The position numbers and the translations under genes were made by a program. The notes under the pieces are model-generated. The model was not told the origin of the DNA. It saw only the letters and a program-made list of their open reading frames with translations, and did not search any database. This document shows, piece after piece, positions 17,061 through 26,097 of a DNA stretch of 64,000 bases (its first letter is position 1; each line of letters starts with the position of its first letter). The stretch comes from Fimbriimonas ginsengisoli Gsoil 348 (lineage in GTDB: Bacteria > Armatimonadota > Fimbriimonadia > Fimbriimonadales > Fimbriimonadaceae): assembly GCF_000724625.1 (NCBI RefSeq), contig NZ_CP007139.1, positions 3,906,001 through 3,970,000 of the forward strand, in the 5' to 3' direction.

Positions 17061-19142
17061 TTACCAACTTATGGCGTCGACGTAGCAGGTTCCGGTCCAA
17101 GTGGCGCTGGTGACGAACTGAACTCCCAACTTGGCGAGAGGAGTCTTCGCGTTCGCGGGAACCGTGACCGTGATCGTATTCCAAGCCCCGGCGGTGAGTT
17201 GGGCGAGCGTCTTGATCGTGCCCGTGAAGGTGTTATTCCCCGATGCCGGCTGCATCACCCATGCCTGCACCGATTTGATCTTGCTTCCGGTGGGTATCCA
17301 CACATGGTAGATAACCGTCTTTCCGGCGGGAGTCGTGGGGTTCGCCACCACGACCGAAGCAGCGCCCGCGGCACCGTTTAGGTTCACGGCCAAGGAGTGG
17401 GTTCCGCTGGAGTGCTGAGCGGTCGACCACGCCACCGATGAGATTGGAGCCCCCGAACCTCCCCAACTCTGGGTATTCGCTTCGAAATCGTACTGCGGGC
17501 CGGTGGTCGCCTTGGCGAAGACGTAGAGGGTGATGCTCTGGGCGGGCACCGTCGTTGCGAGCGAATTGGACTTAACGGAGACGTCGGCCAAATGGTTGAT
17601 GGAGGTCTGCGTCGCCGACGAAATCTGCCACGACGAGGCGACGTCGGCCGAGGAGAAGTTTGAAAGGTCGATGCGAATCGAGGCGGCCGAAGCGAGCTTG
17701 TTGATCACCATCACCCGAACCGAGCCGTCGGCGGTCTTCTCGGCGGCGAAGGCAGACAGGTTGTCGGGATTGGGCACCGTGCACCCTACGCTCGTATCAC
17801 CGAAGGTCGACTTCGCTCCGTCGTAGTTACGGTAGATCTTCATCGCCAGGTACGTAGGCGTCTTTGTATCCGGAGTACCCCAGCGAGCTCCCATGTCCAG
17901 CCCTTCACGGCCGAAGATGCCGTAAATGTCCGCTTGGGTCGTTGCCCCGTTGAGCTGAGATTCATCGCCCCAGTTGTATTCCGTGATGGCGGTCTGCAGC
18001 CCCGGATAGTACGTGCTCACCCATGACTTCATCCGAGGGATAAGCTGAACGTTCGAACCGATCCACGACGTGTCCGTGTAGGAAGGGTCCCAAAGCGATC
18101 TCGTCGAACGGTTACGGATCGCGCGCATTCCCGCCGAGTCATCATCACCGAATTCTCCCTGCTGCGGATAGTAGTGGAGGCTGAAGACGTTCAGAAGCTG
18201 CTTGCCCGAGCTGGTTTGATATGCCTTTAGAGTCTTCAACAGCCAAGGCACGTGGTCCATGTTGGAGTGGGCCGTCTTGTCCGGGAATGGGCCGCCCCAG
18301 CCGTGGCTCGATCCGTACGCCGCGTCCGCGCCGCTGAAGAAGTAACCAGTCCAACCCCACTCTTCAGGGCCTACGATGAGTGCGTTCGGATCTGCGTTCC
18401 GAATTCCTAGAGCGTAAGTTTTATAAGCGTTAAAGAGCTCGTCGTAGGTTTCTCCGGCCGGGTGCACATCCCGATGGGTGCTGTTCCACAGCGATGGCTC
18501 GTTGTCCATGATGTAGTACTTGACCCCGCCGGCGTTGGACGCTCCCCACTTGGAGATGAGGTGGTTCACCCATGCGGTTTGGGTGGCGGGGCTGTTCGCG
18601 ACGTTGGCATCCAGAGGATCGTTGCCGGTAATGTACGGATTCCCGGCGGCGGCGCTGACCCCGTTGCCCGAGTCGGAATGCCACGGATCGTAATTCGTCT
18701 GGTTCCCGTATTTCGCCTTGGAGAACGACCAGATCATGCCTCGGTTGGCCCCCAACTTGGCGATGTACGGAACCATGGGAATCGTGATCATCGCCTGCAC
18801 GCCGACATTCTTAGCTGCCCCAACGATCGTGTCGCCTCGCTCTCCGGCGACCGAGCTGGTGTCGGCGATGCTCTGGAAGAACCAGTCGCTGCCTCGATTG
18901 TCCGCGTTCAAATTCCAGTTGTAGCGGCTAGAGTTATTTCCGCCGTACCGATTGATCGGCGCATTGAGATCGCCTAATTGGACCTGGGTGGCCCATGCGG
19001 TGCCGTAGATGTTCGGATTGATTGGGTGACGGTTGGCCTGCACATTAACCGAGATAACGGTTTGCGCGAATCCGGCCAACGGATGAGCAGCCGCGAGGAT
19101 GGCAATAACAAGACGAGTTGTTGGCAGGGAGCGAGCTTTCAT
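17061..19142 (-). CDS. Secreted GH44 family glycosidase with C-terminal accessory domain (copy 2)
   Basis: The 693-residue protein starts at the ATG at 19142, which opens a signal peptide (LVIAILAAAHPLAGFAQ). It aligns with copy 1 almost without gaps: catalytic residues fall at the same positions, E215 in IMDNEPSLWN and E388 in AITEYNWGDE, and long identical stretches occur through the catalytic domain. The C-terminal module (from GPQYDFEANTQSW) is more diverged, which suggests a different binding preference. Substrate class as copy 1 (beta-glucan or xyloglucan, by family). The upstream palindrome at 19203-19218 suggests shared control with copy 1. Confidence 0.93.
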   Translation of the reverse strand: MKARSLPTTRLVIAILAAAHPLAGFAQTVISVNVQANRHPINPNIYGTAWATQVQLGDLNAPINRYGGNNSSRYNWNLNADNRGSDWFFQSIADTSSVAGERGDTIVGAAKNVGVQAMITIPMVPYIAKLGANRGMIWSFSKAKYGNQTNYDPWHSDSGNGVSAAAGNPYITGNDPLDANVANSPATQTAWVNHLISKWGASNAGGVKYYIMDNEPSLWNSTHRDVHPAGETYDELFNAYKTYALGIRNADPNALIVGPEEWGWTGYFFSGADAAYGSSHGWGGPFPDKTAHSNMDHVPWLLKTLKAYQTSSGKQLLNVFSLHYYPQQGEFGDDDSAGMRAIRNRSTRSLWDPSYTDTSWIGSNVQLIPRMKSWVSTYYPGLQTAITEYNWGDESQLNGATTQADIYGIFGREGLDMGARWGTPDTKTPTYLAMKIYRNYDGAKSTFGDTSVGCTVPNPDNLSAFAAEKTADGSVRVMVINKLASAASIRIDLSNFSSADVASSWQISSATQTSINHLADVSVKSNSLATTVPAQSITLYVFAKATTGPQYDFEANTQSWGGSGAPISSVAWSTAQHSSGTHSLAVNLNGAAGAASVVVANPTTPAGKTVIYHVWIPTGSKIKSVQAWVMQPASGNNTFTGTIKTLAQLTAGAWNTITVTVPANAKTPLAKLGVQFVTSATWTGTCYVDAISW

Positions 19143-19179
19143 GTTTCGAGTCGCCAAGTTGGCACGACGATCCGCGCCC

Positions 19180-19218
19180 ATTCTAACGTGAATCGCAGAT
19201 TGCTCTAAACGATTAGAT
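19180..19218 (-). promoter_or_regulatory. Palindromic operator over the -35 of GH44 gene 2
   Basis: CTCTAAACGATTAGAT (19203-19218) is an imperfect copy of the perfect palindrome upstream of GH44 gene 1. On the minus strand its TTTAGA half (19204-19209) is 18 bp before TAGAAT (19180-19185), so again the operator sits on the -35. The start codon is about 37 bp beyond the -10. No Shine-Dalgarno is obvious before the ATG. Confidence 0.7.
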
Positions 19219-19248
19219 CTTGTCCATGGGTCAAAAGGCCTGTACTGC

Positions 19249-19725
19249 CTACGGGTCGCCAAGCGCCTTCATCCGAATCTGTCTCTGCCAGGAAGAGTCC
19301 GTGATCATCGATTCGAGGGCGACCAACGAGATAACCGTTCGGTTCGCCTGTCTCCACACTTGGCCGAAAGACAACCCACGTGGCGGGGAGTCTGAGCCAG
19401 TCCAATAGAATTCGGCGTAGTCTTTGCTTTTCATCTCGAAAGCCCAGTTAGGGCCTGCATGCTTCTCAAGATCCTTTAGGGAACTGCGCGAAGGGTATTC
19501 AAATATCTCGACCCCGGAATCGAGTTCGATCCATCGGACTCTTAGGTGGGACGGATTTTCCGTCACTAGGGAACCGAACTCGGCGCGCGCCCGGGCATGG
19601 TCCCCTTCGCGAATTCGCGGTTGGTTGACGTGCAGGACCTGGTCGAAAACCTGGAGTCCAATCCAAGCGACCGCAGCCAAACAGATCAAGCCGGCCGCAA
19701 GACAAACCTTGGTTCCACTCGTCAT
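19249..19725 (-). CDS. Hypothetical single-pass membrane protein
   Basis: The 158-residue protein begins at the ATG at 19725. One N-terminal hydrophobic segment (KVCLAAGLICLAAVAWIGLQVF, about 6-27) is either an uncleaved signal anchor or signal peptide. The rest is soluble and shows no motif I recognise: ARAEFGSLVTENPSHLRVRWIEL, WAFEMKSKDYAEFYWTGS and WRQANRTVISLVALE. It stands alone upstream of the GH44 gene 2 operator, and its start is 23 bp from the divergent esterase start. Confidence 0.6.
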   Translation of the reverse strand: MTSGTKVCLAAGLICLAAVAWIGLQVFDQVLHVNQPRIREGDHARARAEFGSLVTENPSHLRVRWIELDSGVEIFEYPSRSSLKDLEKHAGPNWAFEMKSKDYAEFYWTGSDSPPRGLSFGQVWRQANRTVISLVALESMITDSSWQRQIRMKALGDP

Positions 19726-19748
19726 CGACTTAGGGACGCGACCGCTTT

Positions 19749-20537
19749 GTGAGAGGGTTCTCGGCCAAATGGATTGAACCTTGGACCCAAGGCTTCGTCT
19801 GTCTACCCATGGTAGCAATGCTGTTGCTTTTGGCTGGGCAGGATTCCGCGGTTCAGATATTTAAGGTTGGGGCGCTCGATCGACAGGCGATCGTGGTTGC
19901 TCCGAAATCCGCCAAACCGCCATTGGTCTTCGTCTTCCACGGACACGGCGGCAATATGCGCCAGGCCCAGCGCAGCTTTGGGATCGAGGGTAAGTGGCCA
20001 GAGGCGATGGTCGTGTACCCGCAAGGGTTGCCCACCAAAGGAATCACCGATCCAGAGGGGAAGCTGAACGGCTGGCAGCAGAAGAAAGGGGATTATGAGG
20101 ACCGCGACCTGGCGTTCTTTGACGCGATGATGAGGTCTTTTCATGGCAAGTTCGATCCCAAAAGGGTGTACGTCACCGGCCACTCCAACGGGGGGCGCAT
20201 GACGTATCTCCTTTGGTCGGAGCGAGGCAATATATTGGCAGCGGTGGCTCCCTCGGCCAGCCCAGCCGTGCTCGGTATCCGCAACGCCAAGGCGATCCCC
20301 GCCTTCATTGTCGCGGGGACGGAGGACAAGATCGTTCCTTATCGCATTCAGGAAATGAGCATCAATGCGGTGCGGCGACATCTGGGGACCGACGCCTCGA
20401 AGGGGAGAACAGACGGTTACACCCGGCTGGAGCCGGGGGCGGATGGTTTGGAACTCGGGACGTATATCTTTCCAGGACCCCATTCGATCCCAAAGCCCGC
20501 GATCGAGCAGATCGTTGCGTTCTTTAAGCGGCACTAG
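19749..20537 (+). CDS. Secreted alpha/beta hydrolase (LpqC/PHB-depolymerase/feruloyl-esterase-like)
   Basis: The 262-residue protein has the layout of LpqC-type polyester or feruloyl esterases. These are LVFVFHGHGGNMRQA (oxyanion region, near 59-73), MVVYPQGLP, the GW-Q stretch, nucleophile elbow VTGHSNGGRM (Ser near 146), an acidic residue in AGTEDKIVPY, and a C-terminal GPHSIPKPA containing the likely catalytic His. A hydrophobic N-terminal segment (CLPMVAMLLLLAG) suggests export. The GTG at 19749 is the first start; an internal ATG at 19809 would shorten the signal region and neither has a good Shine-Dalgarno. Next to two GH44 genes, a role in plant cell-wall ester cleavage is plausible but inferred. 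Confidence 0.85.
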   Translation: MRGFSAKWIEPWTQGFVCLPMVAMLLLLAGQDSAVQIFKVGALDRQAIVVAPKSAKPPLVFVFHGHGGNMRQAQRSFGIEGKWPEAMVVYPQGLPTKGITDPEGKLNGWQQKKGDYEDRDLAFFDAMMRSFHGKFDPKRVYVTGHSNGGRMTYLLWSERGNILAAVAPSASPAVLGIRNAKAIPAFIVAGTEDKIVPYRIQEMSINAVRRHLGTDASKGRTDGYTRLEPGADGLELGTYIFPGPHSIPKPAIEQIVAFFKRH

Positions 20538-20882
20538 TAGAGCGGCAACTCTAGTGGAAGGATGTTCCGTGAGATTCTACGACGCCCCCCCCCCCGGGTC
20601 GGAGCGGATCGGGATCCCTACCCCAATACGGTCTAAATATGGATGAACGGGAGGCTTCTACTCGGGCGGGCCGCCCGAGATACCCACGGGCAAGCCGCCC
20701 GTGCCACTTTAACTAAACGGTATTGATCCCTATCCGAGGTCTTCGACCACCGGGCTACGTTCTGTGACCTCTCCGAGGTCGGGAGGGAAGGCATTTATCC
20801 ATCAAATGGGGCTTAACGGTCTAGTAGCGGGCACGCCGAACTCGGGATGGGTTTAGAACTTGGCCGTGGGGCAGCACGGCCA
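20538..20882. repeat. Repeat-rich intergenic region with a C11 tract and mini-palindromes
   Basis: No gene is seen in this stretch. It holds an 11-C homopolymer at 20585-20595, a stem CTCGGGCGG/CCGCCCGAG (20661-20679) and a stem CACGGGC/GCCCGTG (20685-20703), followed by GCCAC, as in the 16968-17037 cluster. It separates an esterase gene from a convergent acyltransferase gene, so the stems may serve as terminators. Confidence 0.65.
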
Positions 20883-22235
20883 TCACCGCCGCGCTAGCCA
20901 GCCGTATGCGGCCACCGCGCCGTACCCCAGCACGAGGTAAGCGAACAGGGCGTTCAGCAACGCATGGCCGACTTTGAACTCCTCTCCGGCTGGCCAGTCT
21001 TCGCTTCGAAAGTAGAAAGCGTCAAACACAAGCCGCAATGCCCAGAAACCGCACATAAAGCTTGCCAGGCCGATCGCCGCAGTTTCACCACGCAAGAACG
21101 AGTCGTGAAGGACGAGCGTGAGGATCGCGAACGAAACGATGGTGGTGACGATGAAGATCCCGTAGGTCCACATCAGTTTCCGGTTGAATGGGGAGAGCCG
21201 AGGCAACTCCTCGCTCCAATTCAGCTTTTTCGGCACTTGAGAGCTGGCCAGCAGAACGCAGAGCTGCATCGCGCCCAGCGACCAAAGCAAGGCGCCGACA
21301 TACCAAGTGAGGGGCTGACTAGTTATTTGATGGTGCAGCCAAACGAATAGCGGGACGATCAGCTGGTTCCGGAAAGGGGTGTGGAACAGGAGAGGCAAGG
21401 GGACAAAGATCCAGGCCAGTGTCCATAGCTTCGATCTGACTCGCCATCGTCGTTCGAGACCCAGACCAAGACACTGGATGGCGAAGTAGAGCATTGGACC
21501 GCCCCAACCGGCGCCAACCGAGTAACTGATCGCCATTTCGTGTAGCAGCCCGGAGATCAGGAAGACCGCGAAGATGGCACGCCTTAGTCCGATCCGACCG
21601 ACCAGCGCCGGTAGGAACAGGCGTCGGTCCATCTCGACGAAAGCAAGATTCCAGCGGCGGGTCCAAAACTCGCTCAAGGTCCGGCTCGCATACGGCCGAT
21701 CGAAGAGAGGGCGGACGGGGCGACCGAGCATCCAGAGGGCGCTCGTCATTACTTCGCTGGCCCCGAAATGAACTGTCAAGAGGATGCCGGCGATGCCAAG
21801 CCAGCCGACGGCCATAGGAGGAATCCACGGAAGAAAGATCGCGGTCGCGCCAGCAACCGCGATTCCGAACAGCATAAGTGTCAAACCTCGTCCAAATCGG
21901 GCACCCGTGCCGTTGGGCGCCGGTGCACGCTGGGCGAAGCTTTCCGCGTCCATCCCGGGCCAGATCGTGACGAACAGCAGGTGGTCGAGAAGGCGAAGGC
22001 GAACCGGCGGCGATTGGAGGGTGACGGCTCCCTTCATCAAATAGAGGAAAAGCAAGCTGGAAGCCAGTAGTCGCAACCCGGCAGGCTCGGATCGAAAAAC
22101 GATGAGGAGTGCGATTCCGGCGGCAGGAAAGAGCCAAGCGAACCCGCGTGCTCGCGGAGTTCGGGGTAGGCCAGGAATGAGGGCGGCAATCAACCATGCT
22201 AGTGTCCAAGCGGCGACAAAGCCCAGCGTGCCCAT
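20883..22235 (-). CDS. MBOAT/wax-synthase-like membrane acyltransferase
   Basis: The protein of about 450 residues has roughly ten hydrophobic segments. The central block carries the wax-synthase/MBOAT_2 hallmarks: SRTLSEFWTRRWNLAF, then R-LFLPALVGRIG and SGLLHEMAISY, in which the His is the presumed catalytic residue. Such enzymes transfer acyl groups to alcohols or glycans within the membrane. Two start codons are possible. TATAAT (22243-22248, minus strand) overlaps the first ATG (22244) and lies 7 nt before the second (22235), so 22235 is preferred and the mRNA may be leaderless. It is divergent from the DUF1592 gene. Confidence 0.85.
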   Translation of the reverse strand: MGTLGFVAAWTLAWLIAALIPGLPRTPRARGFAWLFPAAGIALLIVFRSEPAGLRLLASSLLFLYLMKGAVTLQSPPVRLRLLDHLLFVTIWPGMDAESFAQRAPAPNGTGARFGRGLTLMLFGIAVAGATAIFLPWIPPMAVGWLGIAGILLTVHFGASEVMTSALWMLGRPVRPLFDRPYASRTLSEFWTRRWNLAFVEMDRRLFLPALVGRIGLRRAIFAVFLISGLLHEMAISYSVGAGWGGPMLYFAIQCLGLGLERRWRVRSKLWTLAWIFVPLPLLFHTPFRNQLIVPLFVWLHHQITSQPLTWYVGALLWSLGAMQLCVLLASSQVPKKLNWSEELPRLSPFNRKLMWTYGIFIVTTIVSFAILTLVLHDSFLRGETAAIGLASFMCGFWALRLVFDAFYFRSEDWPAGEEFKVGHALLNALFAYLVLGYGAVAAYGWLARR

Positions 22236-22349
22236 CGAGAACATTATAGTTTCAGAACTTACTGAAAATTAAGAACTTAGCAAGAATCAAAGAAAATTCG
22301 AGAGTTCGATGTAGAGCACACTACACTGATAAGGGCTAAGAAGAATTGA

Positions 22350-24647
22350 ATGGGAAGACGAACTAGCATCGGCTTGGTGGGGGCAACCGGGCTGTTGGCC
22401 GTTGGGTTGTGGCCTTTGACGCCTTCGGCGGCTCAGCAGGCAAAAGCCAAGCCTCAAAAGGGGGTCCCGACGTTTGCGCGAGACGTGCGCCCGGTAATCA
22501 AGCAGTTCTGCATCCGATGCCACTCGGGACCGTCCGCGAGCGGAGGCATCGCCCTCGACAAGGTAGCCACCGAAGCGGCGGCACGGGCGAATTCGCAGAT
22601 CTGGGACAAAGTCGCGGTGAACGTCGGCTCCGGACATATGCCGCCGGCAGGGGCTCCGGCTCCAAGCAAGGCTCAGCGGCAGGCGCTCGTCAACTGGTCG
22701 CAAGCACTTCTTGCAAGCTGTGAATTGGCGAACCCCGGCCGGGTTACGATGCGGCGGCTGAATCGGATGGAGTACGACAACACCATTCGGGACCTTACTG
22801 GGCTCGACCTCCATCTTTCGTCGGATTTTCCGTCGGACGACGTGGGATACGGATTCGACAACGTCGGGGACGTGTTGTCGATCTCGCCGCTCCTTATGGA
22901 GAAGTATCTGCGAGCGGCCGGGGAGGTCGCCAAGCAGGCGATCGTATTGCCGAGCAAGCCGGCCGGGCACTACGACGCGGATGCCCTGAGGAACACCACC
23001 GGGGGATCGGTCGAGCAGGGAGGATGGATCCTCTTCTCCGCGGGAGCGATGGTGGCCACCCACAACTTTCCGCATACGGGGATGTACCGGGTGAAGATCG
23101 GCGCGTACGGTCAGCAGGCGGGGCCTGAGGCGCCGAAGATGGCGGTTCGGGTGGACAAGCAACTTATCGATACCGTCGAGGTGAAAGCGGTCGAGGCAAA
23201 GCCGGGCGTGTACGAGTTTCCGGTAAGGGTGGAAGCGGGGAAGCACGAGATCTCGGCCGAGTACACGAACGATTACTACACGGCCGGGCCGCCTCCGCAA
23301 GACCGCAACTTGGCGATCGATTACATCGAAGTGGTGCAGCCGGAAGCCGGTTACGACGGATTGCCGGATTCGCATAAGAGAATCATTCCTCCCGATACGG
23401 CCGCGGGCCGACCGCCGATTCGGGAAGTCCTGAAGGCGTTTGCCAACCGTGCGTTCCGACGGCCGGCAACGTCCACTGAGGTGGACCGGTTGACGCAGAT
23501 CGCCAATTTAGTGATGAAGGATGGCGAGTCGTACGAACGCGCGGTTCAAGTCGGAGTTCAGGCCGTGCTCTCATCGCCGAATTTCCTTTTCCGGGTCGAG
23601 CGAGAGGACTCCAAGGCGGCGGTGGGACCGTACGAACTGGCGTCGCGCCTCAGCTATTTCCTGTGGGGCTCGATGCCGGACGATCGGCTTCAGCGACTCG
23701 CCGCCAGCGGCGAGTTGGCGAAGGTAGCGATCTTGGAGCGCGAGGCGCGGCGGATGTTGGCCGACCCGAAGAGCGAGGCGCTCGCGGATGGATTTGCGGC
23801 CCAGTGGCTAAACCTTCGGAAGCTGTCGGACATCGCTCCGGATCCGAAAGAGTTTCCGGAATTTAGCGACAAGCTTCGCGACGATATGATGACGGAGACC
23901 AAGACGTTCTTCGACGGGATCGTGCGGAACGACCGGAGCGTCTTGGACTTCTTGGGCGCCAGGTACTCCTACATGAATGAGCGGTTGGCCAAGCATTACG
24001 GAATCGAGGGGGTCCAGGGGGACCAGTTCCGCAGGGTTTCGCTCCAGGGAACGCCGCGCGGCGGCCTACTTTCGCAAGCAAGCATTCTGACGTTGACCTC
24101 GAATCCTACGCGAACCTCACCGGTGAAGCGAGGGAAGTGGGTACTTGACGAGCTGCTCAACCAGCCGCCGCCTCCTCCGCCTCCCGGCGTCGGCGACCTT
24201 AGCGCTACTGGGAAGATGCTAACGGGGACCTTGCGGCAGAAGATGGAACAGCACCGCAAGGATCCTTCTTGTGCCTCGTGCCATCGCCGCATGGATCCGA
24301 TTGGATTTAGCCTGGAAAACTTCGATCCCACCGGGAAGTGGCGGACGAAGGAAGGGGAGGCGACGATCGACGCGTCGGGCGTTCTAACCGACGGAACCAA
24401 GTTTAGTGGACCCACCGAGCTTCGAAATATACTTCTTGGCAGAAAGAATGAATTTGTCGCCTGCTTGGCGGATAAGATGCTGACGTACGCAATCGGACGT
24501 GGAATGGAATCTACCGACCGGTGTTACATCGACCGCATCTCAACGACGGTGCGACAGAATGGATATAGATTTTCGTCGCTTGTCGCGGCTATCGTGACAA
24601 GTGAACCGTTCCGAATGCGGCGACCCGCCGCCAAAGGATCCAAATGA
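22350..24647 (+). CDS. Cytochrome-like DUF1587/DUF1595/DUF1592/DUF1588/DUF1585 protein
   Basis: The 765-residue protein starts with a signal peptide and then a c-type heme motif C54-x-x-C57-H58 (FCIRCHSG). MRRLNRMEYDNTIRDLTGLDL marks DUF1587. A beta-rich insert (about 230-330) with VEAGKHEISAEYTNDYY resembles a carbohydrate-binding fold. FANRAFRRPAT marks DUF1595, ELASRLSYFLWGSMPDDRL DUF1592, GGLLSQASILTLTSNPTRTSP with CASCHRRMDPIGFSLENFD DUF1588, and the C-terminal region from LADKMLTYAIGRGMESTDR DUF1585. The set is typical of Planctomycetes and relatives; function is unknown, probably periplasmic redox or polysaccharide-related. The stop overlaps the DUF1552 start by 4 bp (ATGA). Confidence 0.93.
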   Translation: MGRRTSIGLVGATGLLAVGLWPLTPSAAQQAKAKPQKGVPTFARDVRPVIKQFCIRCHSGPSASGGIALDKVATEAAARANSQIWDKVAVNVGSGHMPPAGAPAPSKAQRQALVNWSQALLASCELANPGRVTMRRLNRMEYDNTIRDLTGLDLHLSSDFPSDDVGYGFDNVGDVLSISPLLMEKYLRAAGEVAKQAIVLPSKPAGHYDADALRNTTGGSVEQGGWILFSAGAMVATHNFPHTGMYRVKIGAYGQQAGPEAPKMAVRVDKQLIDTVEVKAVEAKPGVYEFPVRVEAGKHEISAEYTNDYYTAGPPPQDRNLAIDYIEVVQPEAGYDGLPDSHKRIIPPDTAAGRPPIREVLKAFANRAFRRPATSTEVDRLTQIANLVMKDGESYERAVQVGVQAVLSSPNFLFRVEREDSKAAVGPYELASRLSYFLWGSMPDDRLQRLAASGELAKVAILEREARRMLADPKSEALADGFAAQWLNLRKLSDIAPDPKEFPEFSDKLRDDMMTETKTFFDGIVRNDRSVLDFLGARYSYMNERLAKHYGIEGVQGDQFRRVSLQGTPRGGLLSQASILTLTSNPTRTSPVKRGKWVLDELLNQPPPPPPPGVGDLSATGKMLTGTLRQKMEQHRKDPSCASCHRRMDPIGFSLENFDPTGKWRTKEGEATIDASGVLTDGTKFSGPTELRNILLGRKNEFVACLADKMLTYAIGRGMESTDRCYIDRISTTVRQNGYRFSSLVAAIVTSEPFRMRRPAAKGSK

Positions 24648-25984
24648 GCCAACTCATCGCGCGACGGACGTTTCTGAAAGGTCTTGGCACTGCCATGGCA
24701 ATTCCGCTGCTGGAGGGAATGCTGCCGATTACCGCAATGGCGGCTTCACCCAAGGCACGAGTGGTCCGGATGGGATTTGTGTTCGTTCCGAATGGGATTC
24801 GCATGTCCGAGTGGACCCCGGAGATCGAGGGGACGAGCTACGTGCTGCCGTCGACGCTGGAGCCGTTGCACGCGGTTCGAAGCTCGGTTTCGGTGCTCAC
24901 CGGTTTGACCCAGAAGAACGCGTTCGCGCTCGGCGACGGACCGGGCGACCACGCGCGATCGGCGGCGGCTTGGCTTACCGGGGTGCATCCCAAGAAGACG
25001 GCGGGCGCGGATATTAAGAATGGGATCTCCGCCGACCAGCTTGCTGCGATGCATATCGGCAAGAACACTTTGTTCCCATCGATCGAGCTCGGTTGCGAGC
25101 GCGGGGCTCAGGCCGGAAACTGCGACTCTGGTTACTCGTGCGCCTATTCGTCCAGCATCTCGTGGCGGGGCGAAGCGACGCCGGTGGCCAAGGAAGTTAA
25201 TCCGCGGTTGGTCTTCGAGCGGTTGTTCGGAAACGGCGACAGCAAGGAGAGCGCGGAGAGCCGGCTTCGCCGCGCCCGTTACAACCACAGTATCTTGGAC
25301 TTCGTCCTCGAGGATGCGAGCAACCTTCGCGGCCAGCTTGGCAAGCGGGACCAGCTTAAGCTGGATGAATACCTAACGTCGGTCCGGGAGATCGAGCTCC
25401 GAATTTCGAAATACGACCAGGCGACGGCGGTAATGGTGGAGGGCGGCGTTCGAATCCCGTCCGGAGTGCCAAAGGATTATGCCGACCACATCAAGTTAAT
25501 GGGCGACATGATGGTCCTTGCTTTCCAGGCCGACCTCACGCGGGTTGGAACGCTGATGTACGCCAATGAGGGGAGCAACCGCAGCTACGCCCAGATCGGC
25601 GTTCCGGAGGGGCACCATGACATTTCGCACCACGGCAACGAGCCGGCGAAGCTAGAGAAGAAGCGGCAGATCGACCGATTCCACGTCGAGCAGCTTGCCT
25701 ATATGCTGGAGCGGATGCAGGGGATCAAGGAGGTCGACGGAACGCTTCTCGACAACTCCATGATCGTGTACGGCGGGGGAATCAGCGACGGTAACCGGCA
25801 CAACCACGACGATCTGCCGATCCTTTTGGCAGGTAAGGGCGGTGGTACGGTTCACACGGGAGAGCACAAGCGGTACGCGAATGGGACCCCGATGAACAAT
25901 TTGTTCCTGTCGATGCTCGATAAAGTAGGGGTTCCCGTCGAAACGCTGGGTGACAGCACGGGTAAGTTACAGGGATTGTTCTAA
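24644..25984 (+). CDS. DUF1552 family secreted protein
   Basis: The 446-residue protein begins with a Tat-like leader (RRTFLKG, residues 7-13, then GTAMAIPLLEGMLP). DUF1552 features include GFVFVPNGIRMSEWTP, DGPGDHARSAAAWLTG, SIELGCE, the long helical SILDFVLEDASNLRGQLG region, SYAQIGVPEGHHDISHH and a C-terminal VYGGGISDGNRHNHDDLPIL. It looks like the alkaline-phosphatase-superfamily-like DUF1501/1552 proteins that accompany the DUF1592 cytochromes, possibly as the partner catalytic subunit. Function is unproven. Four-bp overlap with the upstream gene implies coupled translation. Confidence 0.93.
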   Translation: MSQLIARRTFLKGLGTAMAIPLLEGMLPITAMAASPKARVVRMGFVFVPNGIRMSEWTPEIEGTSYVLPSTLEPLHAVRSSVSVLTGLTQKNAFALGDGPGDHARSAAAWLTGVHPKKTAGADIKNGISADQLAAMHIGKNTLFPSIELGCERGAQAGNCDSGYSCAYSSSISWRGEATPVAKEVNPRLVFERLFGNGDSKESAESRLRRARYNHSILDFVLEDASNLRGQLGKRDQLKLDEYLTSVREIELRISKYDQATAVMVEGGVRIPSGVPKDYADHIKLMGDMMVLAFQADLTRVGTLMYANEGSNRSYAQIGVPEGHHDISHHGNEPAKLEKKRQIDRFHVEQLAYMLERMQGIKEVDGTLLDNSMIVYGGGISDGNRHNHDDLPILLAGKGGGTVHTGEHKRYANGTPMNNLFLSMLDKVGVPVETLGDSTGKLQGLF

Positions 25985-26097
25985 GGGACGCCGGCATGGG
26001 CCTATTGTTTCCATGCTGCGAATAGGTCATTGTGCCTCAGTTGCGGCCGGCTGAGGAACTACCTCAACCTTGGCAGTAGTCCATCGGTTGTAAGTAA

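Noticed and set aside
22287-23375. Long minus-strand open frame (over 360 codons) opposite the DUF1592 gene
   Set aside because: Arg/His/Pro-rich composition typical of an antisense frame of high-GC coding DNA; the plus strand has a full set of conserved domains.
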